Part shown: positions 7,895 through 15,925 of the stretch, piece by piece
Layout of the letters: each line of letters starts with the position of its first letter
Numbering within the stretch: position 1 is the first letter of the stretch
Source of the DNA: an uncultured Corynebacterium sp.
GTDB taxonomy: Bacteria > Actinomycetota > Actinomycetes > Mycobacteriales > Mycobacteriaceae
Reading direction: 5' to 3'
NCBI RefSeq assembly: GCF_946223165.1
Contig: NZ_CAMIBP010000009.1
Location: 1-64,000, forward strand
DNA: 64,000 nucleotides
Position numbers and translations under genes: made by a program
Notes under the pieces: model-generated
What the model was told of the DNA's origin: nothing
The model's database searches: none
What the model saw: only the letters and a program-made list of their open reading frames with translations

Positions 7895-9670
7895 ATGCTC
7901 TCCACCATGATGGACATTCCCCTCAGCATCGCCCGCATCCTGGAGTACGGTTCCACGGTCCACGGCGCCACCCGTGTGACCACGCGGCACGGGGACACCA
8001 CCCCCGCGGGCGATGACCCCGCGGAGCTGACCACGTTCCGGGAGATCGGGGCCCGTGCCGCCGCGTTCGCGCACGCGCTTCACGATGATCTGGGGATCAC
8101 GGGCGATGAGCGCGTGGCCACGTTTCTTTTCAACTGCGCCGAGCACCTCGAGGTCATGTTCGCTACGTGCTGCAAGGGCGCGGTGTTCACGCCGCTCAAC
8201 AAGCAGCTCATGAACGATCAGATCCGGCACATCATCAATCACGCGGAGGCCCAGGTCATCGTCGCCGATCCGCGGCTGGCCACGCAGCTCGGCCGGGTCC
8301 TCCAGGGCGCGCCGACGGTCCAGCACGTGGTCTTCACCGGGACCGCCGGGCTGGCCAATGCCGCCGTGCACGTGCCGCGCGGCATCGAGGTGCACTCCTA
8401 CGAGGAACTCCTCGACGGAAAGTCCACGATGTACGAATGGCCGGAGCTGGACGAGCGCACCGCGGCGGCGCTGTGTTATTCCACCGGCACCACCGGCGCG
8501 CCGAAGGGCGTGGTCTATTCACACCGCTCCATCTACCTGGAGGCCATGCAGCTGCGCTCTTCGGATTCCCTGGGGGTCACGCACGGCGAGACCTTCCTGT
8601 GCTGCATCCCCATCTATCACGTCCTCAGCTGGGGCGTGCCGTTCGCGGCATTTATGACGGGCACCCCGCTGGTGCTGCCGGATAGCGATGTGTCGGCGCC
8701 GACGCTGGCCCGGCTCATCGCCGCCACCCACCCGCGCGTAGCGCACGGCGTACCCACCATCTGGATCCAGCTCATGATCCACTACACGCAGAATCCCCCG
8801 GAGCGTATGTCACTCACGGAAATCTACGCGGGCGGCTCTCCCGTCCCACCGCGCCTCATTTCCATCTGGGAGGAGCGCTACGGCGTGGACGTCATTCACG
8901 TCTGGGGCATGGCGGAGACCTCCACCGTCGGCGCCGTGGCGCGCCCGCCGCAGGGCGCGGGCGGCGACGCCCGCTGGGCCTATCGCATCTCCCAGGGGCG
9001 CATCCCTGCCTCCCTCCAATACCGCGTGGTCAACGACGGTCAGGTCGTGCCGAAGACGGACCGCAACGCCGGCGAGCTGCAGGTGCGCGGCAACTTGGTC
9101 ACCGGTTCCTACTACCACTCGCCCACCTCAGAGGCCGGCGGCACCTCGAGCGAGTTCCGTGGCAAGCCCGTCGAGGACGCGGACTCGAAGTTCACCGCGG
9201 ACGGCTGGCTGCGCACCGGCGACGTCGGCTCCGTGACGGAGGACGGCTTCCTCACGGTGGAGGACCGCGCGCGCGACGTCATCCGCTCCGGCGGCGAGTG
9301 GATCTATTCCGTGCAGCTGGAAAACCTCATTATGGACTCCCCCGAGGTCATCGAGGCCGCGGTCATCGGCTACCCGGACAAGAAGTGGGGCGAGCGCCCG
9401 CTGGCCGTCACGGTGCTGCGCCCCGAGGTCTCGCCCACCATCGAGACCGCGGAGTCGCTGCGTGACCGCATGCGCAAGGAGCTGCCCAGCTGGATGCTGC
9501 CGGAGTATTGGACCTTCGTGAAGTCCATCGACAAGACCTCGGTGAGCAAGTTCGACAAGAAGGACCTGCGCCTCCACCTGGCGGAGGGCGAGTTCAACAT
9601 CATTCGCCTGGCCGGGCCGGGCGAGGCTCACTCGGAGGCGTACGACGACTTCGAGCGCGAGGAGTTCTAG
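7895..9670 (+). CDS. Long-chain fatty acid--CoA ligase (AMP-binding, FadD type)
   Basis: A 591-residue ANL-superfamily adenylating enzyme. The AMP-binding P-loop is YSTGTTGAPKGVVYSHRS (about residue 194), followed by FLCCIPIYHVLSWGVPF, the A5 region VIHVWGMAETSTVG, WLRTGDVGSVTEDGFLTVEDRARD and the hinge SGGEWIYSVQLEN. It activates a carboxylic acid, probably a medium- or long-chain fatty acid, to its acyl-CoA. The chain-length preference cannot be read from the sequence. The start is uncertain among ATG 7895, 7907 and 7910; 7895 is preferred because TACAGT lies 7 nt upstream (leaderless). The next small membrane gene follows after 6 nt. Confidence 0.9.
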   Translation: MLSTMMDIPLSIARILEYGSTVHGATRVTTRHGDTTPAGDDPAELTTFREIGARAAAFAHALHDDLGITGDERVATFLFNCAEHLEVMFATCCKGAVFTPLNKQLMNDQIRHIINHAEAQVIVADPRLATQLGRVLQGAPTVQHVVFTGTAGLANAAVHVPRGIEVHSYEELLDGKSTMYEWPELDERTAAALCYSTGTTGAPKGVVYSHRSIYLEAMQLRSSDSLGVTHGETFLCCIPIYHVLSWGVPFAAFMTGTPLVLPDSDVSAPTLARLIAATHPRVAHGVPTIWIQLMIHYTQNPPERMSLTEIYAGGSPVPPRLISIWEERYGVDVIHVWGMAETSTVGAVARPPQGAGGDARWAYRISQGRIPASLQYRVVNDGQVVPKTDRNAGELQVRGNLVTGSYYHSPTSEAGGTSSEFRGKPVEDADSKFTADGWLRTGDVGSVTEDGFLTVEDRARDVIRSGGEWIYSVQLENLIMDSPEVIEAAVIGYPDKKWGERPLAVTVLRPEVSPTIETAESLRDRMRKELPSWMLPEYWTFVKSIDKTSVSKFDKKDLRLHLAEGEFNIIRLAGPGEAHSEAYDDFEREEF

Positions 9671-9676
9671 TCCTCC

Positions 9677-10021
9677 ATGCAGTCCGGCGATGTGCTCTTT
9701 GACGTGTTTTTCTTCTGCGCGTGGGTGATCTCCTTCGGGATCCCCACCGCCGCGTTGCTGGCACTGGTGGCCCTCGTCCCGGCGATACGCCGCCGCCCGG
9801 GCCTCCACGCCGCGCTCGCACTCATTCCATTCCTTGCCTTCGTCGCCGCGATGTGGGACGTCATCGCACCCGATCCCGCGATGAACGGGCCCGCCTGGGC
9901 CGCCATCGGATGGGGCATGCTCGCCGTCATCGCGTGCGGGGTGGCGTTGGGCACCGTGGTGGTGCTGGGCCCCATCGCGCTCAATCGGCGCACGCCCGCG
10001 GCACCGGACGCGGTGGAATAA
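9677..10021 (+). CDS. Small membrane protein of unknown function
   Basis: A 114-residue protein with three or four hydrophobic segments (VFFFCAWVISFGIPTAALLALVALV, ALALIPFLAFVAAMWDVIA, AAIGWGMLAVIACGVALGTVVVLG) and a short polar C-terminus (LNRRTPAAPDAVE). No family is recognised. It starts 6 nt after the acyl-CoA ligase stop and is probably co-transcribed with it. Codon use and GC resemble the neighbours, which supports a real gene. Confidence 0.7.
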   Translation: MQSGDVLFDVFFFCAWVISFGIPTAALLALVALVPAIRRRPGLHAALALIPFLAFVAAMWDVIAPDPAMNGPAWAAIGWGMLAVIACGVALGTVVVLGPIALNRRTPAAPDAVE

Positions 10022-10104
10022 AACACGACCAGCTCGTGTTAAATAGAGGGAAATCTGGCGCTTCCGTGTCCGACGGAGCGCACCCCCAGTACAGTGGAGC
10101 CCCT

Positions 10105-11268
10105 ATGACGTCCCCGAGCACGCACCGCAGCCCCCAGCCGCCCGTCGGCCTGGGACTGCCGCGCGCGAATGCCGCCGCATTCGGGCCCGCTGCGCTCCGC
10201 GGTCTTCCCGAGCCGCGCCCGGACGGCACGCGCGAGCTTATTGACCGCTACGGCCGCGTCGCGCGCGATCTGCGCGTCTCCCTCACGGACCGCTGCAATC
10301 TGCGCTGCACCTACTGCATGCCCGCTGCCGGCCTCGAGTGGATGCCCACCGAGCTCACCCTGAGTGACGAGGAGACCGTTCACCTCATCACGCTGGCCGT
10401 GGAGCGACTCGGCATCCGCCAGGTCCGCTTCACCGGGGGCGAGCCCCTGCTGCGCCGTTCCTTGGAGGACATCATCGCCGCCACGAAGCAGCTCACCACG
10501 GACGAGGGCCGTGCCCCCACGGTGGCGCTGACCACCAACGGCCTGGGGCTCGACCGCCGCACGCCGGGGCTCAAGGCCGCCGGCCTCGACCGCGTCAATA
10601 TCTCGCTCGACACGATTGACCGGGAGCTCTACGCCCGGCTCACCCGGCGCGACCGAGTGGACGACGTCTTCGCCGCCATCGCTGCGGCGACGGAGGCCGG
10701 GTTCGAACCGGTGAAAGTCAATGCCGTCGTCATGCCCGGCGTCAACGAGGACGCCATCGTCCCGCTGGCCCGCTTCGCCTTGGACCAGGGCGCGCAGCTG
10801 CGCTTCATCGAGCAGATGCCGCTGGGCCCGCGCGAGCAGTGGCACCGCGACGAGATGGTCACCGCCGACGACATCCTCGCCGTCCTCGGCGAGTCCTTCA
10901 CCCTCACCCCGGCCGAGGAGCCGCGCGGCTCGGCCCCGGCGGCGCTGTGGGACGTGGCGGACCGCGCTACGGCCGCGGCGCTGGGAACAATCGGCGTCAT
11001 CGCCTCGGTCACCCGCTCCTTCTGCGGCGACTGCGACCGCACGCGCCTGACCACCGACGGCGCGGTGCGCAACTGCCTGTTCGGCAACTCGGAAACCTCG
11101 CTGCGCGATCTGCTGCGCGCGGGCGCCACGGACGATGAGCTGGCCGCCGCCTGGGCCGGCGAGATGTGGCGCAAACTGCCCGGCCATGGCGTGGACGACG
11201 AGAGCTACCTCACCTCCGACACCGGCTTCCTCCAGCCCGATCGCCCCATGTCCGCCATCGGCGGGTAG
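10105..11268 (+). CDS. moaA: GTP 3',8-cyclase MoaA (molybdenum cofactor biosynthesis)
   Basis: A 387-residue radical SAM enzyme. The N-terminal cluster motif is DRCNLRCTYCMP, with RFTGGEPLLRR and NISLDTIDRELYARLTRRD downstream. The C-terminal second [4Fe-4S] site is SFCGDCDRTRLTTDG followed by RNCLF, and the chain ends in Gly-Gly (SAIGG), needed for activity in this family. With MoaC it converts GTP to cyclic pyranopterin monophosphate. ATG 10105 is chosen; TACAGT (10090-10095) lies 9 nt upstream and there is no Shine-Dalgarno, so the mRNA is probably leaderless. The roughly 45 residues before the radical SAM core are an N-terminal extension. Confidence 0.95.
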   Translation: MTSPSTHRSPQPPVGLGLPRANAAAFGPAALRGLPEPRPDGTRELIDRYGRVARDLRVSLTDRCNLRCTYCMPAAGLEWMPTELTLSDEETVHLITLAVERLGIRQVRFTGGEPLLRRSLEDIIAATKQLTTDEGRAPTVALTTNGLGLDRRTPGLKAAGLDRVNISLDTIDRELYARLTRRDRVDDVFAAIAAATEAGFEPVKVNAVVMPGVNEDAIVPLARFALDQGAQLRFIEQMPLGPREQWHRDEMVTADDILAVLGESFTLTPAEEPRGSAPAALWDVADRATAAALGTIGVIASVTRSFCGDCDRTRLTTDGAVRNCLFGNSETSLRDLLRAGATDDELAAAWAGEMWRKLPGHGVDDESYLTSDTGFLQPDRPMSAIGG

Positions 11269-11342
11269 GCCCTCCTCCATCGGCGGGTATCGCCCCCAAC
11301 CATCGGCAGCCCGCGCGTCCGTCTGGCGTAAAATCTCCCCTC

Positions 11343-12653
11343 ATGAGCCACCGCACCCTGCTTGAGCACTTCGCAGCGGTCATGGCCGCAGCCCGTCCGC
11401 TGCCGGCCGAGGTCGTGCCCGTCTCCCCCGCCGCGTGCGGCCGCGTCCTCGCCGCCGCGGCCACCGCGCGCCTGCCCATCCCGCCGTTTAGCAACTCCGC
11501 CATGGACGGCTTCCTGGTCCGCTCCGCCGACGTCACCTCCGTGCCCGTGACGCTGCCGGTGGCCGGCGATGTCCCGGCGGGTGCCGCACCCCAGGAGGTT
11601 CCCGCCGGGCACGCCGTGCGCATCATGACCGGCGCGCCCATCCCCGAAGCCGCGGTGGACAGCGGCACGCTCCAGGTCATTCCTGTGGAGCTCACCGACA
11701 TCCCGGCCGGCCCACACCCGCTGCCCGCAACCGTGAGCATCACGGAGGCCCCGGCGCGCCGCCACATCCGCCCGCGCGGCGATAACCTCCAGCCCGGCGA
11801 CGTCGCGGCGCCCGCCGGTGCCACCGTGGACGCGGGCACCTTGGCCGCGCTCATCTCCGCGGGCGTGCCCGACATCAACGTCCACCGCCTGCCACGCGTG
11901 GCCATCGTGGCCTCCGGCGATGAGCTCACCTCGGGGGCCGCGGAGGAGTCCGCCGCGCTGCGGCCCGGCCAGCTGCCGGATTCCAACGGCCCCATGCTCG
12001 CCGCGCTGGTCCACGCCGCGCTGGTCCCCGCCGCGCACGGCACGATGGGCGGGGCTGACGACACTCCCCGACCGCAGATCACGTGCACCAGGGCGGGCGA
12101 TTCGGCCACGGCACTCGCCGAACTCCTCGACGAGTTGGCCGCCACCCACGACGTCATCCTCACCACCGGTGGGGTCTCCGCCGGCGCCTTCGACGTCGTC
12201 CACGCCACCATCGAGCCCCACTGCCCCGACGCTTGGTTCGGCCACGTGGCCCACAAACCCGGCGCGCCCCAGGGCCTCGCCACCTGGAACGGCGTCCCCG
12301 TCCTGTGCCTGCCGGGCAACCCGGTGGCGGCCTTCATGTCCTTCCATCTCTACGTCACGTCGTTCCTGCGGGTGCTGGCCGGAGCGCCGGCCATGACGGA
12401 TCCCTGGTCGCGGCCGTTTACCATGGCCACCGCCGCCAGTGACTTCCCGGCGCCACGCGACGAGCGGACACTGCTCGTGCCCGTCCGCCTCGACTTTTCC
12501 ACCGGCACACCGTACGCGAGGCCTTATAACAACACGCGCCTGGGCAGCCACATGGTGGCCTCTCTCGCCGGCACCACCGCGTTTGCCGCGCTCACCCAGC
12601 CGGTTCGCGCGGGTGACTCCGTTCCCATCTACTTTTACGAGGCATCTATCTAG
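11343..12653 (+). CDS. moeA: Molybdopterin molybdenumtransferase MoeA
   Basis: A 436-residue protein with the MoeA order: RLPIPPFSNSAMDGFLVRS, the substrate-loop region VRIMTGAPIPEAAVD, RPRGDNLQPGDVA, VAIVASGDEL, the MoCF segment VILTTGGVSAGAFD, and GLATWNGVPVLCLPGNPVAAFMSF. It inserts molybdate into adenylated molybdopterin. TAAAAT (11329-11334) lies 8 nt before the ATG without a Shine-Dalgarno, so it probably has its own leaderless promoter although moaA ends only 74 nt upstream. In that gap a 13-bp direct repeat, CCATCGGCGGGTA, spans the moaA stop (about 11258 and 11277). Confidence 0.95.
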   Translation: MSHRTLLEHFAAVMAAARPLPAEVVPVSPAACGRVLAAAATARLPIPPFSNSAMDGFLVRSADVTSVPVTLPVAGDVPAGAAPQEVPAGHAVRIMTGAPIPEAAVDSGTLQVIPVELTDIPAGPHPLPATVSITEAPARRHIRPRGDNLQPGDVAAPAGATVDAGTLAALISAGVPDINVHRLPRVAIVASGDELTSGAAEESAALRPGQLPDSNGPMLAALVHAALVPAAHGTMGGADDTPRPQITCTRAGDSATALAELLDELAATHDVILTTGGVSAGAFDVVHATIEPHCPDAWFGHVAHKPGAPQGLATWNGVPVLCLPGNPVAAFMSFHLYVTSFLRVLAGAPAMTDPWSRPFTMATAASDFPAPRDERTLLVPVRLDFSTGTPYARPYNNTRLGSHMVASLAGTTAFAALTQPVRAGDSVPIYFYEASI

Positions 12654-12668
12654 GACGCGTGCATGCCC

Positions 12669-12721
12669 ACTAGGCATAGTCACTAGGCATAGTCGCCTAC
12701 TAGGCGTGTATGTCTAGTAGG
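12669..12721 (+). promoter_or_regulatory. Tandem and inverted repeats in the moaC promoter
   Basis: Two head-to-tail copies of ACTAGGCATAGTC (12669-12681 and 12682-12694), each containing the palindrome ACTA-N4-TAGT, are followed by the perfect inverted repeat CCTACTAG (12696-12703) / CTAGTAGG (12714-12721), which ends one base before the moaC ATG. The inverted repeat overlaps the expected -10 (TATGTC, 12709-12714). The arrangement looks like an operator array. The regulator is unknown. Confidence 0.55.
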
Positions 12722-12722
12722 T

Positions 12723-13202
12723 ATGAAGTTCACCCATCTCACCGAGGCCGGCGCGGCCCACATGGTCGATGTCACCGCCAAGCAGCCCACCGTCCGCCAG
12801 GCCACGGCACAGGGCGAGGTCTACTGCTCGCCCGAGGTCCTCGCGGCGCTGCGCGACGGCACCGTCCCCAAGGGCGACGTGCTCGCCGTCGCCCGCATCG
12901 CGGGCATCTCCGCCGCCAAGCGAGTCCCGGAGCTCCTCCCGCTGGCACACACCATCGGCGTGCACGGCGCCGCCGTCGACCTAGAGCTGCGGGAGGACTG
13001 CGTCTTCATCGAGGCCACCGTCCGCACCGCGGACCGCACGGGCGTGGAGATGGAAGCTCTCACCGCCGTGTCCGTGGCCGCGCTCGCCGTCATTGACATG
13101 GTCAAGGGCGTCGATCGGGAGGCCTACATCCGCCGCACGGGCATCGTGGCGAAGTCCGGCGGTCGTTCCGGGGATTGGTCGCGGGAGCTGCCCGGTGCCT
13201 AA
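12723..13202 (+). CDS. moaC: Cyclic pyranopterin monophosphate synthase MoaC
   Basis: A 159-residue protein with the MoaC order: GEVYCSPEVLAALRDGTVPKGDVLAVARIAGI (usual form VxMxPETLxLI...KGDVLATARIAGI), AKRVPELLPLAHTI and the catalytic stretch DRTGVEMEALTAVSVAALAVIDMVKGVD. It acts after MoaA to make cyclic pyranopterin monophosphate. The common LCHP segment reads LAHT here, a variant to check against relatives. The ATG directly follows a repeat array with no Shine-Dalgarno. The mobA GTG overlaps the moaC stop region. Confidence 0.93.
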   Translation: MKFTHLTEAGAAHMVDVTAKQPTVRQATAQGEVYCSPEVLAALRDGTVPKGDVLAVARIAGISAAKRVPELLPLAHTIGVHGAAVDLELREDCVFIEATVRTADRTGVEMEALTAVSVAALAVIDMVKGVDREAYIRRTGIVAKSGGRSGDWSRELPGA

Positions 13203-13863
13203 GCACACCGGCGCGTCCGTCTGGCCGTCCGCCTGGCCGTCCAGCCTCGCCGTCGTCGTGCTCGCCGGCGGGCGCGGGACCCGGCTGCGCCCCGATGCCA
13301 CGACGGACAAAGGCTCGGTGCGCGTCGGCGGCCGGCGACTCGTCGACATCGTCGTGGATCAGCTGCCTTATGGCACGCCCGTCGCTGTCGTCTCCCCCTT
13401 TCCACTCGGCCGCCCGCAGGTGTGCGAGAACCCGCTGTTCGGCGGGCCCGTGGCGGGCATCGCCGCCGGCGTGCGCGCGCTGGGCTCCATGCCCGACGGA
13501 CTTATCGGCGTACTCTCCGTCGACGCCCCCGACTCCCCGCGCCTGCTGTCCGCGCTTGCCGATGCCCTCGTGGCTCAGCGCTTCTCCGATGGTGTCACGC
13601 CGCATCCCTCGGCCGCCGTCGCCCGCGCCGCCGATGGCTGGGTGCAGCCGCTGTGCGCGGTGTGGCACCGCACGGACCTTGAGACGGCGCTGCGTGCGCT
13701 CGACGCCCGACACGGCGGCGCCCACAACGTGTCGGCCCGCAGGCTCCTGCGCGCCGCGCCGGGCGGCATCGTCAGCATCGTGGGCCACGGCGCAGAACGG
13801 GACTACGACACGGCGGACGAGCTGCGCTCCTACGCGGCGGGCGCGCCCGTCACCCTCGCGTAG
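13195..13863 (+). CDS. mobA: Molybdenum cofactor guanylyltransferase MobA-like protein
   Basis: A 222-residue nucleotidyltransferase. The nucleotide-binding start is VVVLAGGRGTRLRPDATTDKG, followed by NPLFGGPVAGIAAG, LSVDAPDSP (in place of DMP) and VQPLCAVWHR. It is expected to transfer GMP from GTP to molybdopterin, making the MGD cofactor of DMSO-reductase-family enzymes. GTG 13195 overlaps the last codons of moaC (-8 nt), implying coupling. The metal-binding CDMP is replaced by VDAP, so activity should be checked. No MGD-dependent enzyme lies in this window, so its client is encoded elsewhere. Confidence 0.85.
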   Translation: MPKHTGASVWPSAWPSSLAVVVLAGGRGTRLRPDATTDKGSVRVGGRRLVDIVVDQLPYGTPVAVVSPFPLGRPQVCENPLFGGPVAGIAAGVRALGSMPDGLIGVLSVDAPDSPRLLSALADALVAQRFSDGVTPHPSAAVARAADGWVQPLCAVWHRTDLETALRALDARHGGAHNVSARRLLRAAPGGIVSIVGHGAERDYDTADELRSYAAGAPVTLA

Positions 13864-13898
13864 GGCACCGGCCAGGCCTGCCCTGCGCTGCGCTGCGC

Positions 13899-13985
13899 TT
13901 AGCCTTCGCGATAGTCGCGGAAGATGTCCCCCAGTTCAACGGCTTCCCCATCTGCCTGTCCGTGCACGTCCGGGCCACCAGCCCC
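13899..13985 (-). pseudogene. Possible C-terminal stump of a lost gene
   Basis: On the minus strand the frame ending in TAA at 13899-13901 reads GEAVELGDIFRDYREG before its stop and stays open back to the IS-like remnant at 13986. It has the look of a real protein C-terminus cut off by the insertion, but the parent family is not recognised. This is an inference from a short fragment. Confidence 0.3.
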
Positions 13986-14133
13986 TGTCCTGACCCAAAA
14001 AGTGGGCCACCTAGACTGTTGACCTCCGGAGATTTCGGCACCAATTGCGGCTTCGAAACCCGGAGGTCAACGATTCGAAAGGCCCACTGTGCGGAAGAAT
14101 TACGGAAATTCTCACGCAGTTGCCCACCAATAA
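13986..14133 (+). mobile_element. IS3-like insertion sequence end, remnant
   Basis: The segment begins TGTCCTGACCCAAAAAGTGG, resembling a terminal inverted repeat of corynebacterial IS3-type elements. It then holds a nested inverted repeat: outer AGTGGGCC/GGCCCACT (14001-14008, 14081-14088) and inner GTTGACCTCCGG/CCGGAGGTCAAC (14018-14029, 14060-14071), with 9 nt between arms on both sides. A GTG frame follows (14089-14133) whose first residues, VRKNYGNSH, resemble an orfA start (M/VRKNY) but hit a stop after 14 codons. No other transposase sequence remains. Confidence 0.5.
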
Positions 14134-14322
14134 GCCGAGGAGCGCGGCCCGGCGACCGCACGCAGGGCCACCCGCCTGCCACCGGCCTGAAGAACATGCG
14201 CCGCAACTTGGTTATCCCAGGTCACACGCACGATGAGGAGGCTGCCGCGCAGCGTCGAATGGCCGTAGGGTAGCTGTCATCGCACGGCAACAACGCCGCG
14301 CGACAGAGTGAAGGAGAAACAC

Positions 14323-14427
14323 ATGTTTCCGAATATCCAGGTCCCTACTCCCGCTCCTATCCCCATGCCTCAACTCCCGCCGCTGCCGGCGCTGAACCAG
14401 CCAGCCTTCCAGCTGTCCTCGCGCTAG
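14323..14427 (+). CDS. Possible 34-residue proline-rich small protein
   Basis: A short ATG frame encodes 34 residues beginning MFPNIQVPTPAPIPMPQLPP and ending FQLSSR, with about 11 prolines. It has one of the better Shine-Dalgarno sites in the window (GAAGGAG, 6-7 nt before the ATG) and a terminator 26 nt after its stop. No signal peptide, membrane segment or family is visible. It could be a real microprotein or a leftover of the decayed region around it; the translation signals favour the first. Confidence 0.45.
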   Translation: MFPNIQVPTPAPIPMPQLPPLPALNQPAFQLSSR

Positions 14428-14452
14428 GCAACGCGCACGCTCCGCACACAAA

Positions 14453-14494
14453 GACGCCCCCGGTCGAAGTATCCCGGGGGCGTCGCGCCGTTTT
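14453..14494. terminator. Terminator between the small ORF and nirK (convergent)
   Basis: An 11-bp perfect stem, GACGCCCCCGG (14453-14463) with CCGGGGGCGTC (14474-14484), is followed on the plus strand by a short T run (TTTTCT). It lies between converging genes and may serve both. Confidence 0.7.
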
Positions 14495-14497
14495 CTA

Positions 14498-15925
14498 TTA
14501 CTCGGTGACGACGATCGTGCCGTGCTGGCCCTTCTCCGCGTTCGTCATGATGTGGTTGACGAAGGTGTAGGTCCCGGCCTCGTTAAAGGTCATTTCCACG
14601 AACCCGCCCTGCGCAGGCTGCAGGTCTATGGCCTGGGAGCCGCCCTCGCCCGGCTTCGAGTCGAGCTGGTACGCGCCCTCCTTGTAGACCTTGTCGAATT
14701 GCTCGCCCACCACATGGAAACTCAGGGGCTGATCGGGGCCGACGTTGACCACCCAGATACGAATGGTCTGTCCCACCTTGGCCTCGAGCGGGTCGAGGTC
14801 GTACTGGTTGGGGTAGTAGTTGAACGCCATGAGGTCAAAGTCGCCGTTGGCCACGCGGTCGGCGTCGGCGCCCACGGCTGGGTCGCCGAGGAAGACCTCG
14901 TCGGCCACCATGGCGTATTCGGCGTCCACGGGATCGAGGTCGGCCGGGTCAATGATCACGGCGCCGGCCATACCGTTGGCGATGTGGAGGCTCATCGGCG
15001 CGGTGGAGCAGTGATACATCCAGGCACCCGCGTGGTTGGCTGTGAACTCGTAGGTTAGTTCCTCACCCGGGTTAATGGTCTTCATGTTTTCGTCCGGGCT
15101 GACCTCGCCGGCGTGGAAGTCGATAGAGTGGCCCATGGTTCCGGCGTTGACGATGGTGATCTTGAAGGTGTCTCCTACCTTGCCGTGCAGCGTGGGCCCG
15201 GGGCTCTGGCCGTTGAAAGTCCAGCGCACCTGCTCCACGCCGGGGGCGACTTCCAGGGTCTCCTCCGTCATGACCCAGCGCTCCTCGTGGACGGTGCCGC
15301 TCACGGGCGCAAGGGCTGGGTCGATGGCGGTAAAACCATCGCGGGCCGCGGTGCGCGTAGCGCTGTCGGGCACGTCGACGTAGGGGTTGCTGCCGCCGGC
15401 GGACATCATGTGCTCATGGCCGGACATTCCGCCGGTCGAGCCCGCCTCCCCGGAGGCATCCCCGGTGACGTTGACCTGGAAGACCATGCCCTGCTGCTTG
15501 TGGCCGGCGATGGTGCAGTAGCCCTCCACGGACTCGGTCATGACACCGGCATCAAACGTCGTCGACGCGCCCGGGTCGATGCGCCCGGACTCGGCGTCGC
15601 CGATCTTGAGGTCGTGAATCATGTCCCCGGTGTTGGTGAAGTTGACCACCAGGCGCGAACCCACGGGAACGTCCACGGTGTCGGGGACAAAACGCATGCC
15701 GTCCACGGTGACGTCGACGGTGACGGTGTCCCCCGTCGTGGCCACCTCCGGCTCCGCGGTGGTGGACTGGGTCGTGCCGATTCCGGTGGTGTTGACCACC
15801 GCGAGCGCGATGACCGCCGCGATAGCCAGCCCGATGAGCACCCACGCGGCCCAGCCGGCACCGGTGCCGCCGGAGCCGCCCTTGGGTCCAGGCTGTGGGG
15901 AGGATTGCGGAGAGACGTTAAGCAT
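14498..15925 (-). CDS. nirK: Copper-containing nitrite reductase, membrane-anchored, with extra cupredoxin domain
   Basis: A 475-residue protein. One membrane segment (AAWVLIGLAIAAVIALAVV) follows a Pro/Gly-rich N-terminus, so the rest probably faces outward. An extra N-terminal cupredoxin domain (about residues 65-150) carries the type 1 copper motif YCTIAGHKQQGM. After a His/Met/Gly linker (GHEHMMSAGG) comes the two-domain NirK core with GHSIDFHAG, the type 1 site MYHCSTAPMSLHIANGM (about residues 301-317) and the type 2 copper histidines in LSFHVVGEQF and FVNHIM. It is expected to reduce nitrite to nitric oxide; the extra domain may deliver electrons. Its ATG overlaps the upstream membrane gene by 8 nt. 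Confidence 0.9.
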   Translation of the reverse strand: MLNVSPQSSPQPGPKGGSGGTGAGWAAWVLIGLAIAAVIALAVVNTTGIGTTQSTTAEPEVATTGDTVTVDVTVDGMRFVPDTVDVPVGSRLVVNFTNTGDMIHDLKIGDAESGRIDPGASTTFDAGVMTESVEGYCTIAGHKQQGMVFQVNVTGDASGEAGSTGGMSGHEHMMSAGGSNPYVDVPDSATRTAARDGFTAIDPALAPVSGTVHEERWVMTEETLEVAPGVEQVRWTFNGQSPGPTLHGKVGDTFKITIVNAGTMGHSIDFHAGEVSPDENMKTINPGEELTYEFTANHAGAWMYHCSTAPMSLHIANGMAGAVIIDPADLDPVDAEYAMVADEVFLGDPAVGADADRVANGDFDLMAFNYYPNQYDLDPLEAKVGQTIRIWVVNVGPDQPLSFHVVGEQFDKVYKEGAYQLDSKPGEGGSQAIDLQPAQGGFVEMTFNEAGTYTFVNHIMTNAEKGQHGTIVVTE

